Assembly: GCA_947501845.1 (NCBI GenBank)
Contig: CANMXP010000001.1
Span: 434,001 to 498,000, forward strand
Direction: 5' to 3'
From: an uncultured Flavobacteriaceae bacterium
GTDB taxonomy: Bacteria; Bacteroidota; Bacteroidia; Flavobacteriales; Flavobacteriaceae
DNA length: 64,000 bases
This document shows, one piece after another, positions 1-9,161 of this stretch (positions are counted from its first letter, which is position 1; each line of letters begins with the position of its first letter). The notes beneath the pieces were generated by a model that worked only from the letters and a program-made list of their open reading frames with translations, made no database searches and was not told where the DNA came from. The translations under genes were made by a program, and so were the position numbers.

Positions 1-481
1 CCAATGCTTTAATTTCATCATGAAAAATAATAGACTCTATACTTTGGTTCGCATAAATCAATAATATATTCGAGTCTTTTTCTTCCGTTAAAACAGATTT
101 TACAATAGAAAACATTGGTGTAATACCACTACCTCCTGCAAATAATACGTATTGTTTTTTTTGCCCACTTACTGGTTCTATATAAAAAGAACCTGCTGGA
201 TTATCTACTACCAACTTGTCCCCTACGTGAAGATGATCGTGAACAAAGTTAGATACCAAACCTTTCTCAACACGCTTTATGGTAATTTTTAAATCTTTAT
301 CGGTATAGGGGTTACTACTAAATGAATAAGCCCTTTTTTGTACCACCTTATCAATGGGGACATGAATGGTTAAAAATTGTCCAGGTTTATACTTTAATTT
401 TTTGAATAAATTTCCATTCTTAAAGCATACGCTTACAGCATCATTGGTTTCTTTAATTATATCTTTTACTAGTAATTTCAT
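1..481 (-). CDS. Ferredoxin-NADP reductase-like flavoprotein (3' end outside window)
   Basis: The reading frame opens with ATG at 481 and runs off the left edge without a stop, so only about 160 N-terminal residues are visible. They read as an FAD-binding barrel with the RAYSFSS flavin motif, followed by GGSGITPMFS, the start of the NAD(P)-binding Rossmann domain. This is the order in ferredoxin-NADP reductases and in the PaaE/Hmp reductase family. A C-terminal [2Fe-2S] ferredoxin domain, common in PaaE-type proteins, could lie outside the window. The gene starts 7 bp after a small di-haem membrane protein, so the pair probably passes electrons from NAD(P)H to membrane haem. The family assignment is firm; the electron acceptor is inferred from context. 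Confidence 0.85.
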   Translation of the reverse strand, partial: MKLLVKDIIKETNDAVSVCFKNGNLFKKLKYKPGQFLTIHVPIDKVVQKRAYSFSSNPYTDKDLKITIKRVEKGLVSNFVHDHLHVGDKLVVDNPAGSFYIEPVSGQKKQYVLFAGGSGITPMFSIVKSVLTEEKDSNILLIYANQSIESIIFHDEIKAL

Positions 482-488
482 ACATTAT

Positions 489-968
489 CTATTTATAATA
501 AAATACCATGGTTATATGAAACACCATCATAATTGTAACTATTATGGAAAGTGCAACATGAGCAATCATCCATCCTTTAAATAATAAATCGCTATTGTTT
601 TTTATAACATCAAGGTTAAAATACCCTAACAAGGTATTTGAAAAGAATATATATGATAGCAGTAACAAATAGCCATAACCTAAAGCCATACTATGTATAT
701 AAAAAAACAATGGACTAACTGTTCCCAACCATTTGTGTATGGTCTGCATAGACATAGCATGTTTTTTTAATCTCTTGATTACACGGGTTAATGTTAATAT
801 CCATTGAAAGGCTATAAACAAGGCCAATGCTAGACCAGACCAGCGTTTATACATTTCTTGCTGCTGAAGATCGTATAACCAATGCCATTCTAATTTTAAA
901 AAGAATTGTAAAAAGAAAGCACTTAGTAAAACCAATCCGATTAAAGTGGATTTGCTATTAATTACCAT
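489..968 (-). CDS. Small di-haem b membrane protein, ferric-reductase-like
   Basis: A 159-residue protein with about four transmembrane segments. Two histidine pairs, H78/H92 and H137/H151, each have 13 residues between them and lie in hydrophobic helices. This H-x13-H pair on two helices is the bis-haem signature of the ferric reductase/NADPH oxidase/MsrQ membrane domain, here in a very short form. It is immediately followed by the FAD/NAD(P)-binding reductase gene, so the two could together form a split transmembrane oxidoreductase. The exact family was not recognised. A cytochrome b561-like role is the main alternative. Confidence 0.6.
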   Translation of the reverse strand: MVINSKSTLIGLVLLSAFFLQFFLKLEWHWLYDLQQQEMYKRWSGLALALFIAFQWILTLTRVIKRLKKHAMSMQTIHKWLGTVSPLFFYIHSMALGYGYLLLLSYIFFSNTLLGYFNLDVIKNNSDLLFKGWMIAHVALSIIVTIMMVFHITMVFYYK

Positions 969-1075
969 AAACTATCAAGGTTTTTTTAGAAAACAAATGC
1001 AACTTGCCCATAACTTTTTTGAGGCCTTAGAAATGAGCAAAGTTGCAATTGAATAATCAAAACTAAATTTTTAAC

Positions 1076-1885
1076 TTATTTTTTTACTACAAGATGTTTC
1101 ATAGTTTCGTAAGATGATAACTTCTTAACACTATCAAGAAAAACTTCAGCTGTTGGCAGATAATTTCCTTCTGCTGGCCATTTATCTCCTACTTCTGGTT
1201 TCTCATTTGCTTCAAAAGCTTTAATTTCATCCAGATACTGTACATATATATCTACAGTCCCTTTAGCATAAGCATTTAAAACTGCTACGGTTTCTTTATA
1301 TGTTAATGAATCTTTAGGATATTGCCATGTTGTTGCTCCCATAACATCTCCTAATTTCCAATCGGACTTTGTTGTTTGAGGGTGTTTATTATGACAGCTT
1401 ACACAGGCTCCAGCGCTAGCCAAATCTGCAAACATAGCTGTATGCAGTTTTTGTTCTTCATCATAAAAAAATTGTGGTTTTTGATCCTTTTTTATCTGTT
1501 CAAACAAATCGGCCTGCTTTCCTTCAAATTTGTTAGCTGCATTAACTGGAAAATCAGAACCCAAATACAAGCCTAAGGGTACAGGGCTCTTTCTTATACT
1601 CGTTGCTACACCTCTAAGAAATAATGCTGGTAGTGGTCCGGCTTCCACATCATCTTTTCTCCAATCTTCATCAAACTTCATTCCTTGGGCTTTACCCTTT
1701 CCTACTATAGCTTTAGTGTATAATGTTCTTGTTACATCATTCTCTTTGGCTACCATTTCTAATACTTCTTCTACCGAAAAGGCATTCTCGGTATTCGCTG
1801 TTTTAGACTTTTCTTCTGGAACACCGCCACAGGCCACCAAAATAGTACATGTAAATAATAATATGGTTTTGTAAATAGTTTTCAT
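1076..1885 (-). CDS. Tll0287-like (DUF3365) mono-haem lipoprotein
   Basis: A 269-residue lipoprotein: a hydrophobic signal ends in the lipobox LVAC (C19). Residues 40-200 resemble the Tll0287-like/DUF3365 sensor-type haem domain, including the GPLPALFLRG segment and one c-type haem motif, CVSCH at 161-165. It should be anchored in the outer membrane or on the periplasmic face of the inner membrane, with haem attached by the CcsBA system encoded nearby. It starts 20 bp after the globin stop and is probably cotranscribed with it. Its function is unknown; redox or NO-related haem binding is an inference from context. Confidence 0.75.
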   Translation of the reverse strand: MKTIYKTILLFTCTILVACGGVPEEKSKTANTENAFSVEEVLEMVAKENDVTRTLYTKAIVGKGKAQGMKFDEDWRKDDVEAGPLPALFLRGVATSIRKSPVPLGLYLGSDFPVNAANKFEGKQADLFEQIKKDQKPQFFYDEEQKLHTAMFADLASAGACVSCHNKHPQTTKSDWKLGDVMGATTWQYPKDSLTYKETVAVLNAYAKGTVDIYVQYLDEIKAFEANEKPEVGDKWPAEGNYLPTAEVFLDSVKKLSSYETMKHLVVKK

Positions 1886-1905
1886 ATTCTTGATTTTTTA
1901 AATTA

Positions 1906-2319
1906 TTAATAAGCAGCATCAATCATGACATTAGACATGGTTCCATATACCGTTGTCCATGCTTCTTTTACATCAGGCGTAAAGTCATCACCTAAACCAA
2001 CTTCAAGTGTTCCTAACAATGCTTCACCTACGGTATCATAATGAAAAGCTTCTACCTTATATTCTACGTGTCTTTTACCTAAATCCTTTAAAATCGGAAT
2101 TAAACTGTCCAAATTACTTAAGCCTGCAACAGCAGCACCAAGCATACTCATCAATTTGTTTCCCTGTACTTTCATAGATTCCTCATTATTAGGGAATAAT
2201 GGCTTTAGTTGTGGGTCCAAATCAAAAAGTTTGTCATAAAATATTTTTGCTGCAGTTGGAGCTATAGGTTTTACCTTTTCAAATGATTCTTGAACTAGGG
2301 TGATGGTTTTTGATTCCAT
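1906..2319 (-). CDS. Single-domain bacterial globin, flavohaemoglobin type
   Basis: A 137-residue globin that matches the haem domain of flavohaemoglobin residue by residue. Y28 (B10), Q52 (E7) and H84 (F8, in GKRHVEY) sit one position from the corresponding Tyr29, Gln53 and His85 of E. coli Hmp. This polar B10/E7 pair is typical of NO dioxygenases. The FAD/NAD(P) reductase domains of Hmp are missing, so the protein is a Vitreoscilla-haemoglobin-type single domain needing a separate reductase. The ferredoxin-reductase-like gene two genes downstream is a candidate. The promoter carries the TAAGTA-N4-TACTTA palindrome shared with narK, nirB and fnr, which suggests control by nitrate, NO or oxygen. 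Confidence 0.88.
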   Translation of the reverse strand: MESKTITLVQESFEKVKPIAPTAAKIFYDKLFDLDPQLKPLFPNNEESMKVQGNKLMSMLGAAVAGLSNLDSLIPILKDLGKRHVEYKVEAFHYDTVGEALLGTLEVGLGDDFTPDVKEAWTTVYGTMSNVMIDAAY

Positions 2320-2347
2320 AAATGTTGTGTATTTGGTTTGTATTTAT

Positions 2348-2372
2348 AAAAAATAAGTATTAGTACTTATTT
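2348..2372 (-). promoter_or_regulatory. Palindromic operator overlapping the globin promoter
   Basis: A perfect inverted repeat with 9-bp arms, AAATAAGTA-TTAG-TACTTATTT (2351-2372). On the minus strand its last TA starts a -7-like box TATTTTTT (2348-2355, one mismatch to TAnnTTTG). The same register recurs before fnr, narK, nirB and the narL-like gene. The binding protein is not known from sequence alone. Confidence 0.7.
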
Positions 2373-2664
2373 GAGGCAAAAATAAATAGGAGTTCCTTAA
2401 TTAATTATGAAATAATACAGTTGAAAATGGTCTTTTACCACATGTTAAAAACTGTCAAAACGCATAAAAATATTTAAGAATGAAGAAAAAACGGGACTTC
2501 AAGTTCCAAGGAAATGTTTAAATATTGATACTTATATTGAGTAAAAAAACTAGATATTAATAACCACTAATATGGTTACTAGCAAATCTCAAAACTTATA
2601 TAAACTTTGTTCTTTTTTAAAGAGTATGACCTAACAGTAGATTTTTAGAATGTTTGGAATAGAA
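2373..2664. other. Intergenic region between globin promoter and fnr 3' end
   Basis: Together with the operator this is a 345-bp gap without a gene. A 6-bp hairpin TAACCA/TGGTTA (2561-2578) lies 87 bp past the fnr stop and is followed on the minus strand by a T run about 15 nt later, so it is a weak candidate terminator for fnr. No other conserved structure was seen. Confidence 0.4.
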
Positions 2665-3423
2665 TTAGGTATCTAAGAAGTAATTATGTTCACTAATTTC
2701 TTTTTTAAGCAGCTGTATATCATTTATACCTATCTTCTTTCCTTTCGCTGTGATGAGCTTTTCTTTTTTAAGTGCAGAAAATGCGCGAATCACCTGTTCT
2801 TCTGTCGTACCAGCGTAATCGGCATATTCTCTTCTACTTAATGGGAGGTTTAAAAACCCTTTTAAATCACCAAATTTTCGATGGATGTATAATAAGGTAT
2901 CAATAACACGCTCGCGAACGGTCATTTGCGAAATAGATTTCACCTTGCTCTCGCTCCTATTGAGTTCGTTGGCATAAAACAGCATCATATCATAAGAAAA
3001 CCTAGAATCTGCAAGTAATGCTTCTTGCAAATCATTTTTTGAAAAATAACACAAAACGGTATCTTGCAATGCAATAGCTCCTATAGAGTAGTATTCTTCC
3101 GTACCAAAACCACGATGACCAATAATTTCGCCTTCTTTAGCAAACCTTACAATTTGTTCTCGGCCATTAATACCTGTCCTGAATACTTTTACGGTACCTT
3201 TTAAAATAAAAAACAGACCGTTTACTGGAGCGCCTTCTATAATAAATTGCTGTCCCTTTTTACATTTAATATCATTCTTTTTTCCTGTAAAATTAGAACG
3301 TTCTAAAGCAGTTAAATTTCTCTTTATCAAACAGTTAACATTCTCACATGAATTGCAAGCTAAACCAAACAATGATTTTGTTCTTTGTTTTACCTCATTT
3401 ATATTTTTATAAGGTGCTTGCAT
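2665..3423 (-). CDS. fnr: FNR-type oxygen-responsive regulator
   Basis: A 252-residue Crp/Fnr-family protein. It has the N-terminal cysteine cluster C23-x2-C26-x4-C31 plus C125, matching the four [4Fe-4S] ligands of E. coli FNR (C20, C23, C29, C122); an extra C54 is present. A cNMP-type effector barrel and a C-terminal winged helix follow. The recognition helix reads TTEEQVIR, keeping E209 and R213 of FNR (same numbering) but replacing S212 with isoleucine, which predicts a changed outer base in the half-site. Candidate targets are the TGAy-N4-ATCA boxes before nap, moeA and nrfH. Its own promoter carries the TAAGTA palindrome. The gene name is by family; the exact effector (O2 or NO) is inferred. 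Confidence 0.85.
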   Translation of the reverse strand: MQAPYKNINEVKQRTKSLFGLACNSCENVNCLIKRNLTALERSNFTGKKNDIKCKKGQQFIIEGAPVNGLFFILKGTVKVFRTGINGREQIVRFAKEGEIIGHRGFGTEEYYSIGAIALQDTVLCYFSKNDLQEALLADSRFSYDMMLFYANELNRSESKVKSISQMTVRERVIDTLLYIHRKFGDLKGFLNLPLSRREYADYAGTTEEQVIRAFSALKKEKLITAKGKKIGINDIQLLKKEISEHNYFLDT

Positions 3424-3460
3424 GATCTAAAAGTATCTTTTTAAGTATAATATGATATCA

Positions 3461-3486
3461 CGAATATAAGTATTAATACGTATATT
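3461..3486 (-). promoter_or_regulatory. Palindromic operator overlapping the fnr promoter
   Basis: A 10-bp-arm inverted repeat with one mismatch, AATATAAGTA-TTAA-TACGTATATT (3463-3486). The minus-strand -7-like box TATATTCG (3461-3468) begins in the last TA of the TAAGTA/TACTTA core, in the same register as at the globin, narK and nirB genes. The repeat centre is 51 bp upstream of the fnr start. Confidence 0.65.
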
Positions 3487-3610
3487 CATAAATAGAGCAT
3501 ATACTTTTAAGAGAAAACTAAAAATCAACATCCAAATTCACAACATAGGAATTTTGAATATTGATTTATGGCATATTCGTAAAATAAAAAACACTCCCTG
3601 CTGGTTACTT

Positions 3611-6600
3611 TTAAGTAATTTCCTGCTTTTTATTTCTAAAAGCTGCTAAAATAGCCACAGCAATCATAAATATAGCCAATACATAAACGAATACAGGAAT
3701 AGGCAAAGGGTCGCCTGCTGCATAGCTATGCAAACCAGAGAGATAATAATTGACTCCAAAAGAAGTCATTATAATAGACCAAAAAGCAAACATACTAGCT
3801 ACATTGAGTACATATATGTTATTCAATTTCGGAATAAAACGTAAATGCAAAACGATGGCATACACAATAATACTAATCAGAGCCCAGGTTTCTTTAGGAT
3901 CCCATGCCCAATAACGTCCCCAAGATTCATTTGCCCAAATACCGCCTAAAAAAGTACCTACAGCTAATACAAACAAGCCAATAGTCATCGCTATTTCATT
4001 AATATAGGTAAGCTCTTTAATTTTAATCTCTATAATGTCTTTTGTCTTTGATGTTTTAAAGATTAACAATAGCAAAGCCATGAGTCCCAGAATTGCAGAA
4101 AGCGCTAAAGGGGCATAACTGCTTACAATAGTCGCAACGTGAATTTTAAGCCAATAGGACTTTAATACAGGCATTAAATTAGTGATTTCTGGACTTAGCC
4201 AATCTAAATAACTTACAAACAATAAGGCACCAGAAAACAAAGTGGCTAAAGGCAATGAAAAATCTGATTTTCTAAATGTAAGCAAGCCACATAGCACCAA
4301 TACCCATGCTACAAAAATGAGCATCTCGTAACCATTACTCCACGGTGCGTGCTGTGCTACATACCAACGTAGTAGAATATTTCCTGTAAAGCATAAGAAA
4401 GAAATCAATGTTAAAATGATAAACGTATTATTTAAAATATCAATCCATTTTTTCTTTGAAAACATCCTAACAATAGCCAAAACCAATAAGACAAAACCAA
4501 GTGTAAAGAACACTTGAAATAGCCAGAAATTAATGTTCGCCTTATTATACCACAATTCTGCTTCAATACGCTCTGGTGTTGGAATGACTTTAGCACCTAA
4601 AACCTCTTGATATTTCTTAATATAGATAAGTTTCTCATGGGCAGCTTCATAGTTTTGTGTAGCAACATCTTTAAAATAAGATGATATAATAGTTTTTACA
4701 AACTGAGCATCTTCATCTGGAAAATCTTTAAAATGATGTGTATAACTAAACCAAGTATTATTTTTATCGTTCTTATTTGGAAAAACCTTTAGATAATTCC
4801 CTATAAAAACATTGTAAAGAATATTAAAACGCTCATCTATTTTTAAAACTTCTTTATCAAATTCATTACGTTCAGATGGTTTCTTTTTATTGGTAGTTTC
4901 AACTTCATTGGTTAAAAGGTAATTTCCTTCACTATTTAATAAATTAGTGAACGCTATAAGCTTATTCTTTCCTTTAGGAATACTGTCAAACAAACTTCCT
5001 GTTTTCTTAAAATCTACTTTTATAATGGGTACACGCTGCCATATTTGAGGCAGCATATGCATTGCTAAAAAGGTCTGATTGGCATCTAACACGACCTTCT
5101 TATCAGCTAAAGGGTATATGAATTTAGATTTTCTAGATATTTTTCTAAGAAATTCTGATGCTAACGTATTTATAGGTTTTATACGTCCGTCTAAATCCTG
5201 TACTAAGAGTCGCCCGAAAAAATCGGCATGGGATTTATCCATTTCTTGTTTTTCAATAGCTTTCTCTACGACAAGAGTCAACGAATCTGTTGGGGTTTGT
5301 GCAAAAACATTCGTTAACCCAAAAAGAATCAGACATACTGCGGCAACAGATTTTTTCTTTAATTGTTTTAATTTTTTATTAATGAATTTAAAACGTGATG
5401 TTTTTCCAAAAAGCGTAAAAAACATACCAATCATCATCAACAAGTACCCTAAGTAAGTCACAAAAGTCCCTAATCTATCATGATTTACAGAAAGAACCGT
5501 TCCTTTTTCATCAGTATCGTAGCTTGCCTGAAAAAAACGATAGCCCTTATAGTCGAGTACATTATTCATAAAAATTCTAAATGGGGTCTTGGTATCATGA
5601 TCTAAAATAGTCACTTCACTGGCATAGGCAGAAGGGCTTGAAGATCCTGGATACCTTTCTAATTGAAAATCGTCCAGTTGAATTGAAAAAGGTGTTTTTA
5701 TAGCGGCTGCTCCATAGGATAATACGACACGAGTTCCATTAATATCCAGATTATGGTGTGTAGGTAAAAAACCTTCTCTATATAAAATATTTGCAGATTT
5801 CTCTTCTCCATCTACAGAAACATTTACAATAAGCGCATCATCTTTAGTTTTATCATTGTCTTTGGGCTTTTCTGAAACGCTTTTCAATTGAAATTTCCCT
5901 TTTTCATGATAAACCAAGGGTACAAAAGATATATCACCATCTCTATATAATGTTCTTAATGTAATAGGCTGCAAGCTATCCTTAGCAATCTTCCCTGCCT
6001 GTTGTGAAGACATGATAAAAAAATCCAGATCGTGAGGTGCTTTAATACTAAAAGCTCCATCTTTTTCTAGAATATTAATAATCCCCTCTTTATTGGAATT
6101 AAACCCAATTTCATGTTGGTGTTTTCCAATTTTTTCAATTTCTCCTTTTTTAAGATATACTGTATTTCTACCGTTACCAACTGTTACAACCATTTCTAAA
6201 AGTGGCTCACCCAAAGTATCGTCATTAACAACCTCTGGAACGGCATCAGCAATAAAATTATTATATGAAATAATAACGGGTTTATCATTGAAACTCGTTT
6301 CTAATGTGAAATCATTATTGCTTATAGGTGAAAATGTGAGTTTCTCTTTTATTGTTTTTGTATTGGTATCATCGGTTATTGTTGCGGTTAAGAAATTAGT
6401 ATCTGAAATAACAATATTAGAGGAAGCCCCTTCTCTAATTCTCATAATACCTCCATAAGAAGCATATCTTGTAATCGCTGCTCCCAAAATAATAACAATA
6501 AATGCCAGATGAAATAATAAAGTCGCCCATTTCTCTTTACGCAGTAGTTTATATTTAAAAATATTAGCTGCAAAAGAAATGGCCAATCCTAGTAGGACTA

Positions 6601-6754
6601 GTTCAAACCACCAGGCATCATAAATAGCAACCCATGCAGTAGCGGTACCAAAATCGTTTTCAACAAACGTGGCAGTAGCCATAGCAATTGCGAAAATTAA
6701 TAGTAGCAACAGTGCTAAACTTGAAGATGAAAAGAATTTGTATAATTTTTGCAT
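3611..6754 (-). CDS. ccsBA: Fused cytochrome c synthase CcsBA (ResB-CcsA)
   Basis: A 1047-residue membrane protein that joins both system II cytochrome c biogenesis subunits. The N-terminal half is ResB/CcsB-like, with transmembrane segments near residues 10-30, 50-65 and 77-95, a large periplasmic domain, and another helix near 430. The C-terminal half is CcsA-like and contains the haem-handling WWD-type motif WGRYWAWDPKE (about 940-955) and flanking conserved histidines, including AQHAPWSNGYE. It attaches haem to CXXCH motifs on the periplasmic side. It lies directly downstream of nrfHA, as expected, because Nap, Nrf and the multihaem lipoproteins here need many c-type haems. The special CXXCK haem of NrfA may require this dedicated copy. 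Confidence 0.92.
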   Translation of the reverse strand: MQKLYKFFSSSSLALLLLLIFAIAMATATFVENDFGTATAWVAIYDAWWFELVLLGLAISFAANIFKYKLLRKEKWATLLFHLAFIVIILGAAITRYASYGGIMRIREGASSNIVISDTNFLTATITDDTNTKTIKEKLTFSPISNNDFTLETSFNDKPVIISYNNFIADAVPEVVNDDTLGEPLLEMVVTVGNGRNTVYLKKGEIEKIGKHQHEIGFNSNKEGIINILEKDGAFSIKAPHDLDFFIMSSQQAGKIAKDSLQPITLRTLYRDGDISFVPLVYHEKGKFQLKSVSEKPKDNDKTKDDALIVNVSVDGEEKSANILYREGFLPTHHNLDINGTRVVLSYGAAAIKTPFSIQLDDFQLERYPGSSSPSAYASEVTILDHDTKTPFRIFMNNVLDYKGYRFFQASYDTDEKGTVLSVNHDRLGTFVTYLGYLLMMIGMFFTLFGKTSRFKFINKKLKQLKKKSVAAVCLILFGLTNVFAQTPTDSLTLVVEKAIEKQEMDKSHADFFGRLLVQDLDGRIKPINTLASEFLRKISRKSKFIYPLADKKVVLDANQTFLAMHMLPQIWQRVPIIKVDFKKTGSLFDSIPKGKNKLIAFTNLLNSEGNYLLTNEVETTNKKKPSERNEFDKEVLKIDERFNILYNVFIGNYLKVFPNKNDKNNTWFSYTHHFKDFPDEDAQFVKTIISSYFKDVATQNYEAAHEKLIYIKKYQEVLGAKVIPTPERIEAELWYNKANINFWLFQVFFTLGFVLLVLAIVRMFSKKKWIDILNNTFIILTLISFLCFTGNILLRWYVAQHAPWSNGYEMLIFVAWVLVLCGLLTFRKSDFSLPLATLFSGALLFVSYLDWLSPEITNLMPVLKSYWLKIHVATIVSSYAPLALSAILGLMALLLLIFKTSKTKDIIEIKIKELTYINEIAMTIGLFVLAVGTFLGGIWANESWGRYWAWDPKETWALISIIVYAIVLHLRFIPKLNNIYVLNVASMFAFWSIIMTSFGVNYYLSGLHSYAAGDPLPIPVFVYVLAIFMIAVAILAAFRNKKQEIT

Positions 6755-6846
6755 GAGTGTGTATTAAAATAAGAAAGATAACATTTGTGGTTTTACCCAT
6801 CAAATGCTATCTTTTAAAAAAACTATAGATATGACAAATAAAAATT

Positions 6847-8346
6847 CTAGTTAGTAGTCATTGATACTTCTTTGGCTCCATAGTTAGCCTCGCGTGCTTT
6901 AGCTTCTTCTAACCATTTTGGAACCAGGTTTTCCTTAAACGCCTCTTTTTCTTGTTTCATTTTTTCGGCATCTAAACCAATATAGGTTTGTGCTTTTTCT
7001 TTAGTTGAAATATCTGGCATTTCTACAGGTTTATTATGTCCAAGTTCGGCTAATAAACGAGCTAATTTTAAACGTCCTTCCTGAATAATTGTAAACGCAC
7101 TTCCCATAACTCTAGCGGTTTCTACAGGTGAATGGAATGAAGCTCCATGTGCAGCAGCAGAATAATCCCAACGCCATTGTGCATGACGAATATCCATTAA
7201 AATATCCTTCATTTGTTCTTCTGTAGCTCCTAAATCCCATGCTTTTTTAGCTTCTATATGGGCTTTTACTATAAAATCTTCTAATTTCAATCTGTTTTCT
7301 GTGGCTTTACGCTGACGTTCATATACGTTTTGCTTTAATTTATCGGCATCTTCTCTATGACAAACCTGACATGCATTAGACACATTGTTTAAAGGCGATT
7401 GTATGTGATGGTCTGTAAATTTTTGTCCGCCTTCACTTTTATAAGGCATATGGCAATCTGCACAGGATACACCTCTATCGGCATGTACGCCAGTTAAATA
7501 CGTTTCATACCCTGGATGCTGTGCTTTAAGCATCGGTGCACGGCTTAATTTATGCGTCCAATCTTTAAATTCAATATCATCATAATACTTTTCCATAGCT
7601 TCAACAGACATCCCATTTTTCCAAGGAAATTTTAAATAAGGCACACCTTCTTTACCAGGTATTTTTTTATCAAAATAATATTCAACATGGCATTGTGCAC
7701 AAACTAGTGAGCGCATTTCTTGATGGGTTGCTTGATTAATATCTTTGCCCATTTCTTCAAAAGCTTCAACCAAAGCAGGTCTAGAAATGGTTAGTTTCAT
7801 TGTTTTTGAATCGTGACAATCTGCACAACCAATAGGGTTAACAACCTCAGCTCCTTTATCTGCCCATTTTCCAGAATAAAATTCGGCAATACCATTTTCA
7901 TTCATTAAACGAGGTACATCTGGACTTTTACAGGTCCAACATGTAGCAGGCATAGGTCCATCGCCTTTTCCTTTAGGTCCACCTGTTCTTAACGTATTTC
8001 TCAAGTCCTCAATAGCGTATTGATGCCCTCTACCCTGATTGTAATCTTTAGAAAACCCATAGCCAGCCCAAAGCACGACCAATCGTGAATCTTCATGCAA
8101 TACATCTCTCATAGCAGACCCACCTTGTTGTGATGCAAAATCAGTTTCTGCAGTTTGCAAAAACGATTGATACTCGGCCGGATAGTTTTTACCCCATTCT
8201 TCATTTCGTGGTTCGTTTTCACCTATTTCAACTTGCGGAACATATTTGTATTTCGCTTCATTTTTTCTGTTAACAATGCTGGATGCTAACAACCCCAATA
8301 GAAACACCACTATTGCGGTAACAATAAATAATACTTTGTTTTTCAT
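6847..8346 (-). CDS. nrfA: Ammonia-forming cytochrome c nitrite reductase NrfA
   Basis: Periplasmic pentahaem enzyme that reduces nitrite to ammonium with six electrons. From the start at 8346 the haem motifs are CWTCK (136-140, the lysine-ligated catalytic haem diagnostic of NrfA), CADCH, CAQCH, CADCH and CQVCH; HHIQSP supplies conserved histidines. I chose the ATG at 8346, 14 codons inside the longest frame, because MKNKVLF gives a normal signal anchor and leaves an 11-nt gap after nrfH; the upstream ATG would overlap nrfH. The length of 499 residues is normal. It is encoded with its quinol-oxidising partner NrfH just upstream and ccsBA downstream. Confidence 0.97.
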   Translation of the reverse strand: MKNKVLFIVTAIVVFLLGLLASSIVNRKNEAKYKYVPQVEIGENEPRNEEWGKNYPAEYQSFLQTAETDFASQQGGSAMRDVLHEDSRLVVLWAGYGFSKDYNQGRGHQYAIEDLRNTLRTGGPKGKGDGPMPATCWTCKSPDVPRLMNENGIAEFYSGKWADKGAEVVNPIGCADCHDSKTMKLTISRPALVEAFEEMGKDINQATHQEMRSLVCAQCHVEYYFDKKIPGKEGVPYLKFPWKNGMSVEAMEKYYDDIEFKDWTHKLSRAPMLKAQHPGYETYLTGVHADRGVSCADCHMPYKSEGGQKFTDHHIQSPLNNVSNACQVCHREDADKLKQNVYERQRKATENRLKLEDFIVKAHIEAKKAWDLGATEEQMKDILMDIRHAQWRWDYSAAAHGASFHSPVETARVMGSAFTIIQEGRLKLARLLAELGHNKPVEMPDISTKEKAQTYIGLDAEKMKQEKEAFKENLVPKWLEEAKAREANYGAKEVSMTTN

Positions 8347-8357
8347 TTTCGTTATAA

Positions 8358-8957
8358 TTATTTGTCTGCTATTTGTTTTTCTAACCAATCCGGAATCACT
8401 GTTTCTTCTGTATCTGTTGGAATTGGCGCTATATTATTTTTTATTGTGGAAATTCCATGTACCGTACCATGTGGCACTTCTTGATGGCAGCTCCAACATT
8501 TTCTTTCTGTTCTGTTTTTTGCATGATCATCTATCCAACCATCATATTTGGTTTGAGTAACCTGCTGTACATGGCAACGGATACAATTATTTTGCACAAC
8601 TTCTTGAGATTCTTCCCGCATAAACATAACCTCAGGCTCCGCTCTTAAGGTAAATACCGAAGCATGAAATAAACCATCTTTTGCCTTAAAATAATATTTA
8701 TTAAATACATTATTATGAGGAACGTGACAATCGTTACAATTTGCCCATTCTCTATGCGAGCTATGCATCCAACTATTATAAACGGGTGTCATAACATGGC
8801 AGTTTACACAGGCTAGAGGATCGTCTGACATATAAGAAACCAACTCAGCTTCTTTTGCCATAAAAAAACCTAATCCCGTAACGACAGCAATTAAAAAAAC
8901 CGCAACAGTTCTCCATCTCGATTTTTTATCTGGTAATATGTTTTTTTTAAGATTCAC
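8358..8957 (-). CDS. nrfH: Tetrahaem quinol dehydrogenase NrfH (NapC/NirT family)
   Basis: A 199-residue membrane-anchored tetrahaem cytochrome with one N-terminal helix (about 15-34) and four CXXCH motifs at 50-54, 74-78, 125-129 and 154-158. M56, just after the first haem motif, fits the unusual methionine ligand of NrfH haem 1. It takes electrons from menaquinol and delivers them to NrfA, forming the NrfHA complex. The gene order nrfH-nrfA is the common one in Bacteroidota and Epsilonproteobacteria. It has a 204-bp leader containing an FNR-like box. Confidence 0.95.
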   Translation of the reverse strand: MNLKKNILPDKKSRWRTVAVFLIAVVTGLGFFMAKEAELVSYMSDDPLACVNCHVMTPVYNSWMHSSHREWANCNDCHVPHNNVFNKYYFKAKDGLFHASVFTLRAEPEVMFMREESQEVVQNNCIRCHVQQVTQTKYDGWIDDHAKNRTERKCWSCHQEVPHGTVHGISTIKNNIAPIPTDTEETVIPDWLEKQIADK

Positions 8958-9099
8958 GTTATTTAATTTCTATCTTGATTAAAGTATCCAATAAACTTCA
9001 TTTTTTGATTATAATGAGCTACTTTAAATAATTTTATTAGCATTATTATGTCTCTCCTAAACTTGGTGTAAATCTCTTATATTTTGAGAATAAATAAGC

Positions 9100-9111
9100 T
9101 GACATAAATCA
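9100..9111 (-). promoter_or_regulatory. FNR-like box upstream of nrfHA
   Basis: TGAC-ATAA-ATCA within CTGACATAAATCATAT, nearly the same sequence as two elements between napD and moeA (15546-15557, 15624-15635). The core is TGAy-N4-ATCA, an FNR-type palindrome. It lies 148 bp from the nrfH start, implying a leader of about 100 nt. No convincing TAnnTTTG -7 box was seen at the expected distance. Confidence 0.55.
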
Positions 9112-9161
9112 TATTTAATGATATATTTAATTTAAATTCTCATAAATATAACACAAAAAAA

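Noticed and set aside
1530-1874. 114-residue plus-strand frame inside the haem lipoprotein gene
   Set aside because: Shadow of the real minus-strand gene, with the CVSCH haem motif and lipobox present in the other strand.
8347-8388. Longer nrfA start at 8388
   Set aside because: It would overlap nrfH and put 14 residues before a normal signal anchor; 8346 was chosen.
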